A stretch of 64,000 nucleotides of DNA from an uncultured Marvinbryantia sp. (GCA_947630735.1 CANRIR010000007.1:1-64000), one strand, 5' to 3'. Counted from the stretch's first letter, positions 33,538 through 41,664 are shown. Notes: generated by a model from the sequence alone, not told the origin. A program made the numbers and translations.

Positions 33538-34467
33538 TTACGCGATGATGGTGCCCGTCTTTCCCTCCAGGGCTTCCAGGGCGTGCTCCAGATTCGTGAT
33601 GATGGCGGTGCGGCCCTCCCTCTTGGAGACGAAGTCCACGGAGGCGCGGATCTTCGGCAGCATGGCTGTCTCGCCGAACTGCTTTTTCTCGATATGTTCC
33701 AGCGCTTCCTCCACTGTGATGCGGCCAAGCTCGACGGGGCTGTCCGTGTGGCGGTCGATGTCCACCTTCTCGTCGTTCGTGAGGATCATCAGCACATCCG
33801 CGTCCGTCCCCTCGGCCAGCTTTCCGGCCGTATAATCCTTTTCAATGATGGCGCTTGCGCCCTTTAAGGCATGCGCCTGCTCCATGACCGGGATGCCGCC
33901 GCCCCCGCAGGCGACCACAAGCTGCCCGGCGTCCACCAGGGCGTTGATGGCGTCTATCTCTATGATGGCCTGCGGCCTCGGGGAGGAGACGATCCTGCGG
34001 TACCTGCCGCCGGTTTCCTCCACCACATGGTTCCCCTTGGCCTCCTCTTTCTCAGCCTCTTCCTTTGTCATATACCGGCCGATCACCTTTACCTGGCGGT
34101 AGAAGGCCTCGTCGTAGGGGTCCACCAGCACCTGCGTGATGATGGTGCTGACGGGCTTGTAGATGCCGCGCTTCAAAAGCTCTTCGCGCAGGGCGTTCTG
34201 GATATCGTAGCCGATGTAGCCCTGGCTCATGGCGGAGCAGACCGACATGGGCGCTCCGGTGTAGTCGGAGTGGAAATGCGCAAATTCGTTCATGGCCGTG
34301 TGGATCATGCCCACCTGCGGGGCGTTGCTGTGGGTGATGATCAGCTGGCAGTCGGCCTCCACCAGATCCGCCATCACTTTGGCGGAATTTTTCAGCGCAA
34401 TTTTCTGTTCCGGAAAGGTTGTGCCGAGGGCGCGGTGCCCCAGGGCAATGACCACTTTTTTCTTCAT
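33538..34467 (-). CDS. arcC: Carbamate kinase
   Basis: Carbamate kinase of 309 residues, which makes ATP from carbamoyl phosphate and ADP. Typical segments include ITHSNAPQVGMI, SAMSQGYIGYDIQNAL, RRIVSSPRPQAI, VVACGGGGIPV, EKDYTAGKLAEGTDADVLMILT and the C-terminal TGTII. The first phosphate-binding motif reads ALGHRALG where classical enzymes have ALGGNAL; I recall such H/R or H/K variants in some clostridial enzymes. The start at 34467 has GAGGTG at proper spacing on the minus strand. No arginine deiminase or ornithine carbamoyltransferase gene is nearby, so the source of carbamoyl phosphate is not shown by context. A palindrome at 34523-34555 lies in its leader. Confidence 0.92.
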   Translation of the reverse strand: MKKKVVIALGHRALGTTFPEQKIALKNSAKVMADLVEADCQLIITHSNAPQVGMIHTAMNEFAHFHSDYTGAPMSVCSAMSQGYIGYDIQNALREELLKRGIYKPVSTIITQVLVDPYDEAFYRQVKVIGRYMTKEEAEKEEAKGNHVVEETGGRYRRIVSSPRPQAIIEIDAINALVDAGQLVVACGGGGIPVMEQAHALKGASAIIEKDYTAGKLAEGTDADVLMILTNDEKVDIDRHTDSPVELGRITVEEALEHIEKKQFGETAMLPKIRASVDFVSKREGRTAIITNLEHALEALEGKTGTIIA

Positions 34468-34522
34468 ATCAGACACCTCATATTCCTTTTTCATGACACA
34501 GGATACGCGTGATAGCGCACCG

Positions 34523-34555
34523 AATATCATGGTTTCTTTCACAAACCATGATATT
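34523..34555. promoter_or_regulatory. Perfect 13-bp palindrome in the arcC leader
   Basis: AATATCATGGTTT (34523-34535) is the exact reverse complement of 34543-34555, around the 7-base loop CTTTCAC. It begins about 7 bases downstream of the arcC -10 box on the minus strand. It may be an operator for a dimeric regulator or a hairpin at the 5' end of the arcC mRNA. No T-run follows on the minus strand, so it is not a typical terminator. Confidence 0.75.
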
Positions 34556-34562
34556 AATTACA

Positions 34563-34591
34563 ATATTACAACGATTGAGGGCGAATTGCAA
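34563..34591 (-). promoter_or_regulatory. Promoter of arcC
   Basis: On the minus strand TTGCAA (34591-34586) and TAATAT (34568-34563) are 17 bases apart. The leader to the arcC ATG is about 90 bases and contains the palindrome at 34523-34555. It is back to back with the sigma-E promoter of spoIIIAA. Confidence 0.65.
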
Positions 34592-34601
34592 GCAATCCGT
34601 T

Positions 34602-34630
34602 GGCATATTTTTGGGACAGACTCATATATA
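34602..34630 (+). promoter_or_regulatory. Sigma-E type promoter of the spoIIIA operon
   Basis: GGCATATT (34602-34609) matches the -35 element of the mother-cell sigma-E consensus, and CATATATA (34623-34630) matches its -10 element, with a 13-base spacer. In Bacillus subtilis the spoIIIA operon is also sigma-E controlled. The spoIIIAA ATG follows at 34652. Confidence 0.88.
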
Positions 34631-34651
34631 TTGAAGTAGAGGAATGGTGCA

Positions 34652-35605
34652 ATGAAGAACCAAGAAGATTTTTTCAACATTTTTTCTGTGAACCTGCGGG
34701 CCGTGCTCAAGAAGCTGAACGTGGATCTTGAGGAGCTGCAGGAGATCCGCATGCGCGTGGACTGTCCTCTGATCGTCATGTGGGCCGGCGCGGAATATTT
34801 TGTGCAGCCGACGGGGGAGGTGACCAGAGAGTGCAGCCGGGGTTATGTGGTAAGCCGGCGGGACCTCCTGGAGACTGTGGAATATATCGCGGATTATTCG
34901 CTGTATGCTTTTGAAGATGAGATACGGCACGGTTTTCTGACCATACAGGGCGGCCACCGCATCGGGATCGCGGGAAAGATCGTGACGGACGGGGAAAAGA
35001 TACGCAGCGTGAAGCATATCTCTTTTCTGAATATCCGCATCTCCCATCAGAAGAAGGGCTGTGCCGATCATGTGCTGCCGTATCTGATCAAGGATGGAGA
35101 ATTCCGCCATACCTTACTCATTTCCCCGCCGCGGTGCGGAAAGACCACGCTGCTGCGGGATATTATACGCCAGCTCTCCAACGGAAACGCCTATTATGCC
35201 GGGTGCACGGTGGGCGTGGTGGATGAGCGCTCGGAGATCGGCGGCGCCTACATGGGGGTGCCCCAGAACGACCTGGGCATCCGCACGGATCTTCTGGACT
35301 GCTGTCCGAAGGCGGAGGGGATGATGATGCTGGTGCGCGCCATGTCGCCCGGGGTCATTGCGGTGGATGAGATCGGGGACTACCGGGACATCCGGGCCAT
35401 CGAGTCCGTGATCCACTGCGGCTGCAAGCTGCTGGCCACCGTGCACGGAGCGTCCATCGACGATGTAAAGCGCAAACCGCTCCTGCAGAGACTTGTGCAG
35501 GAGCGCATTTTTGAGCGCTATGTGATCCTGCATAAGATGGGCCGGGTAAAAGAGATTTTTGATGAGCGCGGCACCGACATCTACGGGGGCGATGGGGCAT
35601 GCTGA
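34652..35605 (+). CDS. spoIIIAA: Stage III sporulation protein AA (ATPase)
   Basis: ATPase of 317 residues, mother-cell side motor of the SpoIIIA-SpoIIQ channel linking mother cell and forespore. The Walker A motif reads SPPRCGKTTLLRD (about residues 158-170), and a Walker B-like VIAVDEIGD is near 233-241. The fold is of the secretion-ATPase type. Usual length is about 305-330. First gene of an eight-gene operon; its last codons overlap the spoIIIAB start. Expression from the sigma-E promoter at 34602-34630 is expected after asymmetric division. Confidence 0.96.
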   Translation: MKNQEDFFNIFSVNLRAVLKKLNVDLEELQEIRMRVDCPLIVMWAGAEYFVQPTGEVTRECSRGYVVSRRDLLETVEYIADYSLYAFEDEIRHGFLTIQGGHRIGIAGKIVTDGEKIRSVKHISFLNIRISHQKKGCADHVLPYLIKDGEFRHTLLISPPRCGKTTLLRDIIRQLSNGNAYYAGCTVGVVDERSEIGGAYMGVPQNDLGIRTDLLDCCPKAEGMMMLVRAMSPGVIAVDEIGDYRDIRAIESVIHCGCKLLATVHGASIDDVKRKPLLQRLVQERIFERYVILHKMGRVKEIFDERGTDIYGGDGAC

Positions 35606-36117
35606 GATATGCGGGGATGGTTTTGGCGATGGCGGCCTGCACGGCCCTCGGAGTCTGCATGGGTTCCTCCCTGTCGGAGCGAGCGCGCTCTCTGCGGGAG
35701 CTGGAACGCCTTGCGGCGATGCTGCAGCGCGAGATCCAATATGCCGCGACGCCGCTCCAGGAGGCGTTTGGCGTGCTGGCAAAGAGCAGCTATGGGGCGT
35801 TTGCGCGCTTTTTTTCGGAGACGGCCTGTGCCATGGAGCGCAGGAAGGCCGGCACGGTGGAGGATCTTTTCAAACAGTCCGCGGAACTGCTTTTGCAGGG
35901 GACGGGGCTTAGCGGCGAAGACGTGCGGCGGCTGGTCCGGCTGGGCGCGAGGCTGGGGCACGCCGACGCGGGGATGCAGGTGCGCACGCTCGCATTTTAT
36001 CAGGAGGAGCTGGCGCAGATCCGCGCCCGGGCGGAGGAGGACTGCCGCCAAAAAGCGCATGTATACCGCTATCTGGGTTTTCTGGGAGGCTGTTTTCTGG
36101 TTCTGCTGCTGCTGTGA
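35599..36117 (+). CDS. spoIIIAB: Stage III sporulation protein AB
   Basis: Membrane-anchored protein of 172 residues, close to the 171 of Bacillus subtilis SpoIIIAB. It has an N-terminal hydrophobic segment (about residues 3-20) and a C-terminal one (about 152-172, ending FLVLLLL), around a helical cytoplasmic domain resembling GspF-type pilus/secretion proteins. It overlaps spoIIIAA by 7 bases. The sequence ESARSLRELERLAAMLQREI-like helical start is typical. About 110 bases without a gene follow before spoIIIAC. Confidence 0.93.
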   Translation: MLRYAGMVLAMAACTALGVCMGSSLSERARSLRELERLAAMLQREIQYAATPLQEAFGVLAKSSYGAFARFFSETACAMERRKAGTVEDLFKQSAELLLQGTGLSGEDVRRLVRLGARLGHADAGMQVRTLAFYQEELAQIRARAEEDCRQKAHVYRYLGFLGGCFLVLLLL

Positions 36118-36228
36118 ATCCCGCTCTGCCGTGCCGCGGGGCGTGGGGCGCGAGACAGCCTGCACGGCGCCGGGCGGCCGGATATCATGAAATAGGCAGT
36201 GTTTCCGTGCTGCAAAGGAGAGGGACAA

Positions 36229-36423
36229 ATGAGTGTAAATATCATCTTTCGGATAGCGGCGGTGGGGATCCTGATCTCTGTCATCGGGCAGATCTTAAAG
36301 CAGAGCGGAAGGGAAGACCAGGCGTCTCTCGCGTCCCTTGCGGGGATCGTGCTGGTATTGTTCTGGCTGCTTCCTTATATTTATGAGCTATTTGACACGG
36401 TCAAGAGCCTGTTTGCGCTGTGA
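36229..36423 (+). CDS. spoIIIAC: Stage III sporulation protein AC
   Basis: Small membrane protein of 64 residues with two hydrophobic segments (about residues 5-22 and 35-55), matching the usual 65-68 residues of SpoIIIAC. The typical features are IGQILKQSGREDQA between the helices and the ending YELFDTVKSLFAL. The ATG at 36229 follows AAAGGAGAGGG. Its last codons form the first unit of a degenerate repeat that continues into the intergenic space (36409-36496). Confidence 0.93.
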   Translation: MSVNIIFRIAAVGILISVIGQILKQSGREDQASLASLAGIVLVLFWLLPYIYELFDTVKSLFAL

Positions 36424-36496
36424 GTTGTCCGACACCATGAAAAAATCTGTTCGCGCTGTGGGCTGACCGGCACATCAAAAAATTGTCTGCGCTGTG
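36409..36496. repeat. Degenerate tandem repeat across the spoIIIAC stop codon
   Basis: CTGTTTGCGCTGTG (36409-36422), CTGTTCGCGCTGTG (36447-36460) and CTGCGCTGTG (36487-36496) recur at a period of about 36-38 bases. The segments between them are also alike: CCGACACCATGAAAAAAT and CCGGCACATCAAAAAAT. The first unit encodes the final residues LFAL and the stop of SpoIIIAC, so the intergenic spacer seems to come from duplications of the gene's 3' end. Confidence 0.75.
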
Positions 36497-36531
36497 AACG
36501 TGCCGTGCGAAACGGCGGGAGGATGAAATCT

Positions 36532-36918
36532 ATGGATATGGTTAAAATCGCGGTGCTGGGGATAGCGGGGATCTTGACGTCGCTGTTCCTGCGGGAGTGG
36601 AAAACGCAGTTTTCCGTCCTGATCAGCATGGCCACCTGTATGCTGATCTTTTTCTGCGTCGTCACGCGCATGCAGTCGATGGCGGATGTGTTTTCGCAGA
36701 TGACGCAGTATATCGCTATCCGGGAATCGTATCTTCAGATCCTTCTGAAGATCGTGGGGATCTCCTATGTGGCGGACTTTGCGTCCAACATCTGCAAAGA
36801 CGCTGGATTTTCGGCGGTGGCAGGGCAGATCGAGCTCTCGGGAAAGATCACGGTGCTGGCTGTGAGCACGCCCATTGTGCTGGCTCTTTTGAACACCATC
36901 ACGGAATATCTGAAATGA
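36532..36918 (+). CDS. spoIIIAD: Stage III sporulation protein AD
   Basis: Membrane protein of 128 residues, near the family's usual 127-133, with about three to four hydrophobic segments. It resembles a longer relative of SpoIIIAC and is part of the mother-cell membrane complex. The stretch VGISYVADFASNICKDAGFSA is a SpoIIIAD hallmark. I chose the ATG at 36532, about 9 bases after GGGAGG; the ATG at 36523 directly abuts that site. Its stop region overlaps an alternative spoIIIAE start. Confidence 0.94.
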   Translation: MDMVKIAVLGIAGILTSLFLREWKTQFSVLISMATCMLIFFCVVTRMQSMADVFSQMTQYIAIRESYLQILLKIVGISYVADFASNICKDAGFSAVAGQIELSGKITVLAVSTPIVLALLNTITEYLK

Positions 36919-36941
36919 CGCTAAAAGCGGGAGAACGGCGT

Positions 36942-38147
36942 ATGCGGAGGATGTGCGGGCTGTGGATCTTGATCCTGATCGTCTGCTGGACAGGCTTTTC
37001 GGCGGCGGCCTTTTCGGACGCGGACGGTTCCCGGCAAACCGGGGAGCGGGAGACGGCGGACACTTCGGATACTTCCTATCCGGATGCGGAGGATCTGGTG
37101 GACTCCTATCTGGACGAACTGGACCTTCAAAAGATACAGGACAGCATCCGGGAGATGTTCCCGGATGACACCTTTGATCTCCGGGAGAGTGTGGTAAAGC
37201 TGATGCAGGGAAGATCGCCCATAAGCGCGGACAGTGTGAGAGAACTTTTGCTGGACGCCGTGTGCGGCGAGCTTTCCGGCCAGAAGGGCATGATCCTGCA
37301 GATCCTGGTGCTGGCGGTCGCCGCGGCGGTGTTTTCCAATTTTGTGCGGGTATTTGAAAAGAACCAGATCTCGGAGATCGCTTTCTATATGATCTACCTG
37401 CTTTTGTTCGTGATCCTCATGCGGGCCTTCGGGGAACTGGACCGCTCCGTCAGGATCCATCTGGAGCGGATGCTGCACTTTGTGAAGCTCCTGCTGCCGG
37501 CCTATCTGGTGGCGGCCTCTCTGGCGGCCGGCTCCGTGACGGCGGTGGGATTTTATGAGCTGACCCTTACGGTCATATGGGCCGCGCAGACGGTGCTCAC
37601 CTATGTGGTGCTGCCAGGAATCCGGCTCTATGTGCTGTTTCTTTTGATCGATCATCTGGGAAAGGAAGACTATTTTTCCAAATTGGCCGATCTTTTAAAG
37701 CTGGCTGTGGGATGGGTCTTAAAAACGCTGCTGGCGGTCGTGGTGGGAGTGCAGACGGTACAGTCCCTGCTGCTCCCGGCCATTGACGCTTTAAAAAATT
37801 CTGTGTGGAAGCGGGCGGCCGGGGCGATCCCCGTGCTCGGAAATACGTTAAACGCGGTCACGGAAACCGTGCTCGGCACGGCGGTGCTCTTGAAAAACGC
37901 GGTGGGCGCGGCCGGAGTGATCGTGATCGTTCTCATCTGCCTTGCGCCTGTGGCGCGGCTTCTGCTCTGCGCGTTTCTGTACAAAGCTTTAGGAGCCGTG
38001 ATCCAGCCGGTCTCCGACCGGCGCATCACGGAGTGCGTCAGCGGGGTGGGCGAGGGGGCCGCGCTGCTCTTGAAGACACTGTCCATCACGGGCGTCATGT
38101 TTCTGCTCACGCTGGCGCTGGTGACGGCTTCGATCCGAGGTGTGTAA
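36942..38147 (+). CDS. spoIIIAE: Stage III sporulation protein AE
   Basis: Multi-pass membrane protein of 401 residues (399 in Bacillus subtilis). A signal-like N-terminus (about residues 5-22) precedes a soluble segment with YLDELDLQKIQDSI, then about seven membrane helices. SpoIIIAE forms part of the mother-cell membrane complex. The ATG at 36942 has GCGGGAG at proper spacing; an in-frame ATG at 36915 overlaps the spoIIIAD stop and would add nine residues. The spoIIIAF ATG follows its stop codon without any gap. Confidence 0.94.
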   Translation: MRRMCGLWILILIVCWTGFSAAAFSDADGSRQTGERETADTSDTSYPDAEDLVDSYLDELDLQKIQDSIREMFPDDTFDLRESVVKLMQGRSPISADSVRELLLDAVCGELSGQKGMILQILVLAVAAAVFSNFVRVFEKNQISEIAFYMIYLLLFVILMRAFGELDRSVRIHLERMLHFVKLLLPAYLVAASLAAGSVTAVGFYELTLTVIWAAQTVLTYVVLPGIRLYVLFLLIDHLGKEDYFSKLADLLKLAVGWVLKTLLAVVVGVQTVQSLLLPAIDALKNSVWKRAAGAIPVLGNTLNAVTETVLGTAVLLKNAVGAAGVIVIVLICLAPVARLLLCAFLYKALGAVIQPVSDRRITECVSGVGEGAALLLKTLSITGVMFLLTLALVTASIRGV

Positions 38148-38699
38148 ATGGATAAACTGTATGACTGGATGCGCGATCTGATCGTCTGTTTCTGTATGCT
38201 GGAACTGTTCTGCCACCTGGTGCGGACGGACGAATACCGCAGATATATCCGCTTTTTCGGCGGGCTGATCGTTCTGCTCCTGGCCCTGGAGCCCGCGGGG
38301 GACCTGTTCTTGGCGGGCCAGACGTTTGAGGAGGCGCTCCGGAGGGCGTTTGTGCGGGAGGAGGCCTATGAGCTCCGGGTGTCCCAGGAAGCGCTGGCAG
38401 ACCTTCAGAATGAGCAGATCGAGGAGGCGTACCGGAGCGAGTTGGAGCGGCAGATGCGGGAGATCGCAAAGGCGAACGGCAGGCAGTGCATTTCGGTGGA
38501 TGTGCGGCTCTCCAAAAGCGAGGGGAACCCGGCGGCCATTTCCTCGGTGCTCATCCGGCTGATGCCGCTCAACAGCAACCTGAACGTGTTTGAAAAAGAG
38601 ACGGACGGCGCGCGGCAGCAGGCCGGAGTGGACAGGATCCGCGCGGAGATCGCGTCCGTCTACGGCGTGGAGGATATTCAGATCTCGGTAAAGGAGTGA
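38148..38699 (+). CDS. spoIIIAF: Stage III sporulation protein AF
   Basis: Membrane protein of 183 residues, somewhat shorter than the 206 of Bacillus subtilis. Two hydrophobic segments lie near residues 10-25 and 35-55, with EYRRYIRFFGGLIVLL between and in the second, followed by a soluble helical and beta domain with a ring-building-like fold. The sequence IRLMPLNS and the C-terminal IRAEIASVYGVEDIQISVKE are typical. It starts directly after the spoIIIAE stop, so translation should be coupled. Confidence 0.92.
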   Translation: MDKLYDWMRDLIVCFCMLELFCHLVRTDEYRRYIRFFGGLIVLLLALEPAGDLFLAGQTFEEALRRAFVREEAYELRVSQEALADLQNEQIEEAYRSELERQMREIAKANGRQCISVDVRLSKSEGNPAAISSVLIRLMPLNSNLNVFEKETDGARQQAGVDRIRAEIASVYGVEDIQISVKE

Positions 38700-38702
38700 A
38701 AC

Positions 38703-39278
38703 ATGGACGGGAAATGGCTGGAAAAAATAAAGAAGATCCGGCGCGACCAGTGGGTGATGCTGCTGCTGGCGGGCGTCCTTGCGGCGGTGGTCTTTGTGCC
38801 GTCCGAAAAGACAGAGGAGCCGGAGCCCGCATCCGGGACGGCAGAGACGTCCCGGGAAACTTTGTCGGGCAGCCTGGACGCGGCGCAGATGGAGAGCCGC
38901 CTGGAGCGCATCCTGCGCCGGATGGAGGGGGCCGGGGAGGTGCTGGTCATGATCACGCAGAAAGACAGCGGGGAAAAGATCGTGGAAAAAGACGTCTCCG
39001 CAGCCAGCCGCACCACCCAGGAGCAGGACGGGGGAGGTACTTCCCGCAGCACTGTGGAGCAGGAGAACCAGGAATCCACCGTCTATGGGGCGGACGGCGG
39101 GGACGATTCGCCCTATGTGACCCGGGAGCTGGCTCCCCAGGTGGAGGGAGTGCTGGTGCTGGCCGAGGGCGCGGACGACGCCAATGTGAAAAAAGAGATA
39201 ACGGACGCGGTAATGGCATTATTCGGACTGGAGGCGCATAAAATCAAAGTAGTGAAGATGAATGAAAGGAGAGGATAA
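38703..39278 (+). CDS. spoIIIAG: Stage III sporulation protein AG
   Basis: Protein of 191 residues that forms a large ring in the space between the two membranes. A short cytoplasmic start, one membrane helix (about residues 16-33) and an extracellular domain are visible. The segment MESRLERILRRMEGAGEVLVMIT opens the ring domain, and VEGVLVLAEGADDANVKKEITDAV with LFGLEAHKIKVVKM closes it, as in other SpoIIIAG proteins. The middle (about 95-140) is a variable loop that forms a beta-barrel insert in the family. Shorter than the 229 residues of Bacillus subtilis. Confidence 0.94.
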   Translation: MDGKWLEKIKKIRRDQWVMLLLAGVLAAVVFVPSEKTEEPEPASGTAETSRETLSGSLDAAQMESRLERILRRMEGAGEVLVMITQKDSGEKIVEKDVSAASRTTQEQDGGGTSRSTVEQENQESTVYGADGGDDSPYVTRELAPQVEGVLVLAEGADDANVKKEITDAVMALFGLEAHKIKVVKMNERRG

Positions 39279-39279
39279 A

Positions 39280-39858
39280 GTGAAGCGGATCGTGAAGAAA
39301 AATCAGATCATCATCACGGCGCTCGCCATCATGATCGCCGTGGCGGGGTACCTGAACTATTCCGGGACGAAGCTGCAGGAGGCGGTAGTGCAGAGCTCCG
39401 CGCAGGAGGAGCAGGTGCTGCTGGAAAACGGAGTGGATGTTTCTTCGGGGGACGACGAGATCACAGATACGCCCGGGGAGGCGGTGCTGACCAGCCTGAC
39501 CGGTTCGAACATGGCGGCGGAGGCAAAGCTGACGCGCGAACAGCTCCGCGCGCAGAATAAAGAGACGCTGATGGAAGTGATCAACAACGGAAATATCACG
39601 GAGGAACAGAAGCAGAACGCCATCGACAGCATCACGTCCCTCACGGACCAGGCGGAGCGGGAGGCGGCGGCCGAGCTCCTTCTGGACGCCAAGGGATTTG
39701 AGGGGAGCGTGGTCAGCATAACCAACGGAAGCGCGGACGTGGTCATCAATATGGCGGAGATTTCGGATGCCCAGAGGGCGCAGATCGAAGATATCGTCAA
39801 GCGCAAGACCGAGATCGCCGGGGAAAACATCGTGATCACGCCGGTGAGCGGGGATTAA
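39280..39858 (+). CDS. spoIIIAH: Stage III sporulation protein AH
   Basis: Protein of 192 residues that crosses the mother-cell membrane once (about residues 9-25) and meets the forespore protein SpoIIQ outside. The C-terminal domain has the ring-building fold of YscJ/FliF-type proteins, with SITSLTDQAEREAAAELLLDAKGF and IVKRKTEIAGENIVITPV. I chose the GTG at 39280, which follows AAAGGAGAGG at good spacing and directly succeeds the spoIIIAG stop; an ATG at 39262 lies upstream of that site. Last gene of the operon. No spoIIQ gene is in the window. Confidence 0.93.
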   Translation: MKRIVKKNQIIITALAIMIAVAGYLNYSGTKLQEAVVQSSAQEEQVLLENGVDVSSGDDEITDTPGEAVLTSLTGSNMAAEAKLTREQLRAQNKETLMEVINNGNITEEQKQNAIDSITSLTDQAEREAAAELLLDAKGFEGSVVSITNGSADVVINMAEISDAQRAQIEDIVKRKTEIAGENIVITPVSGD

Positions 39859-39880
39859 ATCCAAAGAGCGTAAAACAGAC

Positions 39881-39917
39881 AGGGAGAACTTTCCATGCAG
39901 TGCGGAAGTTCTCCCTA
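39881..39917 (+). terminator. Hairpin after spoIIIAH
   Basis: AGGGAGAACTTTCC (about 39881-39894) pairs with GGAAGTTCTCCCT (39904-39916) with one bulged T. Only TAAAATT follows on the + strand, so termination would be imperfect. On the minus strand a T-run does follow. It stands just before the prfC promoter. Confidence 0.55.
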
Positions 39918-39937
39918 AAATTATGCGCAAAGCCTCG

Positions 39938-39966
39938 TTGACACGCTCCCCCGTATTTGGTAAGAT
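39938..39966 (+). promoter_or_regulatory. Promoter of prfC
   Basis: TTGACA (39938-39943) is a perfect -35 box and TAAGAT (39961-39966) a good -10 box, 17 bases apart. Transcription would begin near 39973, which rules out the upstream in-frame ATG at 39923 as the prfC start. Confidence 0.85.
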
Positions 39967-40009
39967 TATCCTGCACATAAATCTGCGCGACAGAAACGGA
40001 GGAACCATT

Positions 40010-41596
40010 TTGAGCGATATTGCGAGTGAGATCAAGAAAAGGCGCACGTTTGCCATCATTTCCCATCCCGACGCGGGAAAGACTACCCTGACGGAAAAAT
40101 TCCTGCTGTACGGCGGGGCTATCAACCTGGCGGGTTCCGTGAAGGGCAAGGCCACCATGCGCCACGCGGTTTCCGACTGGATGGAGATAGAGAAGGAGAG
40201 AGGGATTTCCGTAACCTCCTCGGTACTGCAGTTCAACTACGGCGGCTACTGCATCAATATACTGGACACCCCCGGGCACCAGGACTTCTCGGAGGACACC
40301 TACCGCACCCTTATGGCAGCGGACTCCGCCGTCATGGTCATCGACGCGTCCAAGGGCGTGGAGGCCCAGACCAGGAAACTGTTCAAAGTGTGCGTGATGC
40401 GGCACATCCCCATCTTTACCTTTATCAACAAGATGGACCGCGACGCCAACGACACTTTCGAACTGCTGGATGACATCGAAAAAGAGCTGGGCATCGCCAC
40501 CTGCCCCATCAACTGGCCCATCGGCTCCGGCAAAAACTTCAAGGGAGTCTACGAGCGGGGCAGCAAAAAAGTGACCACCTTTTTCGACACCCAAAAGGGC
40601 ACCAAAGAGGGAGAGTCCAGGGAGATCCCCATCGACTCTGAGGAGCTCACGGAATTTGTGGGGGAGGAAAACAAAGACAGGCTCCTGGAGGAGATCGAAC
40701 TTTTAGACGGCGCGAGCGCGGAGTTCGATCAGGAGCTGGTGAGCCAGGGCAGGCTCTCGCCGGTGTTTTTCGGGTCGGCCCTCACCAATTTCGGCGTGGA
40801 GATCTTTCTGAAGCATTTCCTGCAGATGACCACGCCGCCCCTTCCGCGCATGGCCGACGTCGGACAGATCGATCCCGTCCGGGAGGATTTCTCCGCGTTT
40901 GTGTTTAAGATACAGGCCAACATGAACAAGGCGCACCGGGACCGCATCGCGTTTATGCGCATCTGCTCCGGGAAATTTGAGGCGGGCATGGAGATCTACC
41001 ACGTGCAGGGCGACAAAAAGCAGCGCCTGTCCCAGCCCCAGCAGATGATGGCGCAGGAGCGCCACATCGTGGAGGAGGCCTACGCGGGGGACATCATCGG
41101 CGTGTTCGACCCGGGCATCTACTCCATCGGGGACACCATCTGCATGCCGGGAAAGAAATTTGCCTACGAAGGCATCCCCACCTTCGCGCCGGAGCACTTT
41201 GCCAGGGTGCGGCAGGTGGACACCATGAAGCGCAAGCAGTTTGTGAAGGGCATCACCCAGATCGCCCAGGAGGGCGCCATCCAGATCTTCCAGGAGTTCA
41301 ACACCGGCATGGAGGAGATCATCGTGGGCGTGGTGGGCGTCCTGCAGTTTGAGGTGCTCCGCTACCGGCTGGAGAACGAGTACAACGTGGAGATCCGCAT
41401 GGAAAACCTGCCGTACGAGCACATCCGCTGGATCGAAAACGAGGATATCGACCTGAACAGGCTGACGGGCACGTCGGACATGAAAAAGATACAGGATCTG
41501 AAGGGAAATCCGCTGCTGATCTGGATCAATTCCTGGAGCATCCGGATGACGCAGGAGCGCAATCCCGGCCTGCGGCTCGCGGAGTTCGGCAGGTAG
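40010..41596 (+). CDS. prfC: Peptide chain release factor 3
   Basis: GTPase of 528 residues that recycles release factors 1 and 2 after termination; the Escherichia coli protein has 529. The G motifs are complete: SHPDAGKTTLTEK, the GISVTSS switch region, ILDTPGHQDFSEDTYR and FINKMDRD. The start is TTG at 40010, six bases after GGAGGA; the only upstream ATG lies before the promoter and cannot be in the mRNA. The C-terminal domains follow EF-G-like order. Bacteria vary in having RF3, and it is monocistronic here. Confidence 0.95.
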   Translation: MSDIASEIKKRRTFAIISHPDAGKTTLTEKFLLYGGAINLAGSVKGKATMRHAVSDWMEIEKERGISVTSSVLQFNYGGYCINILDTPGHQDFSEDTYRTLMAADSAVMVIDASKGVEAQTRKLFKVCVMRHIPIFTFINKMDRDANDTFELLDDIEKELGIATCPINWPIGSGKNFKGVYERGSKKVTTFFDTQKGTKEGESREIPIDSEELTEFVGEENKDRLLEEIELLDGASAEFDQELVSQGRLSPVFFGSALTNFGVEIFLKHFLQMTTPPLPRMADVGQIDPVREDFSAFVFKIQANMNKAHRDRIAFMRICSGKFEAGMEIYHVQGDKKQRLSQPQQMMAQERHIVEEAYAGDIIGVFDPGIYSIGDTICMPGKKFAYEGIPTFAPEHFARVRQVDTMKRKQFVKGITQIAQEGAIQIFQEFNTGMEEIIVGVVGVLQFEVLRYRLENEYNVEIRMENLPYEHIRWIENEDIDLNRLTGTSDMKKIQDLKGNPLLIWINSWSIRMTQERNPGLRLAEFGR

Positions 41597-41664
41597 GACG
41601 GCCGCGGGGCGTCCCGGGAAGACAAAGGATGCGCAAAACGGGCGGGACGCGCTCAGAAAAACAG

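Noticed and set aside
36118-36228. Possible element copy before spoIIIAC, since it contains GCCGTGC and GCACGGC
   Set aside because: It is GC-rich with an inverted repeat, but it lacks GCGGGCCCGCGGC and the AAAGGGA stretch, and spoIIIAC has a normal ribosome binding site.
41597-41640. GC-rich hairpin (GGACG with CGTCC) after prfC as a terminator
   Set aside because: No T-run follows and the stem is short, so I do not call it.
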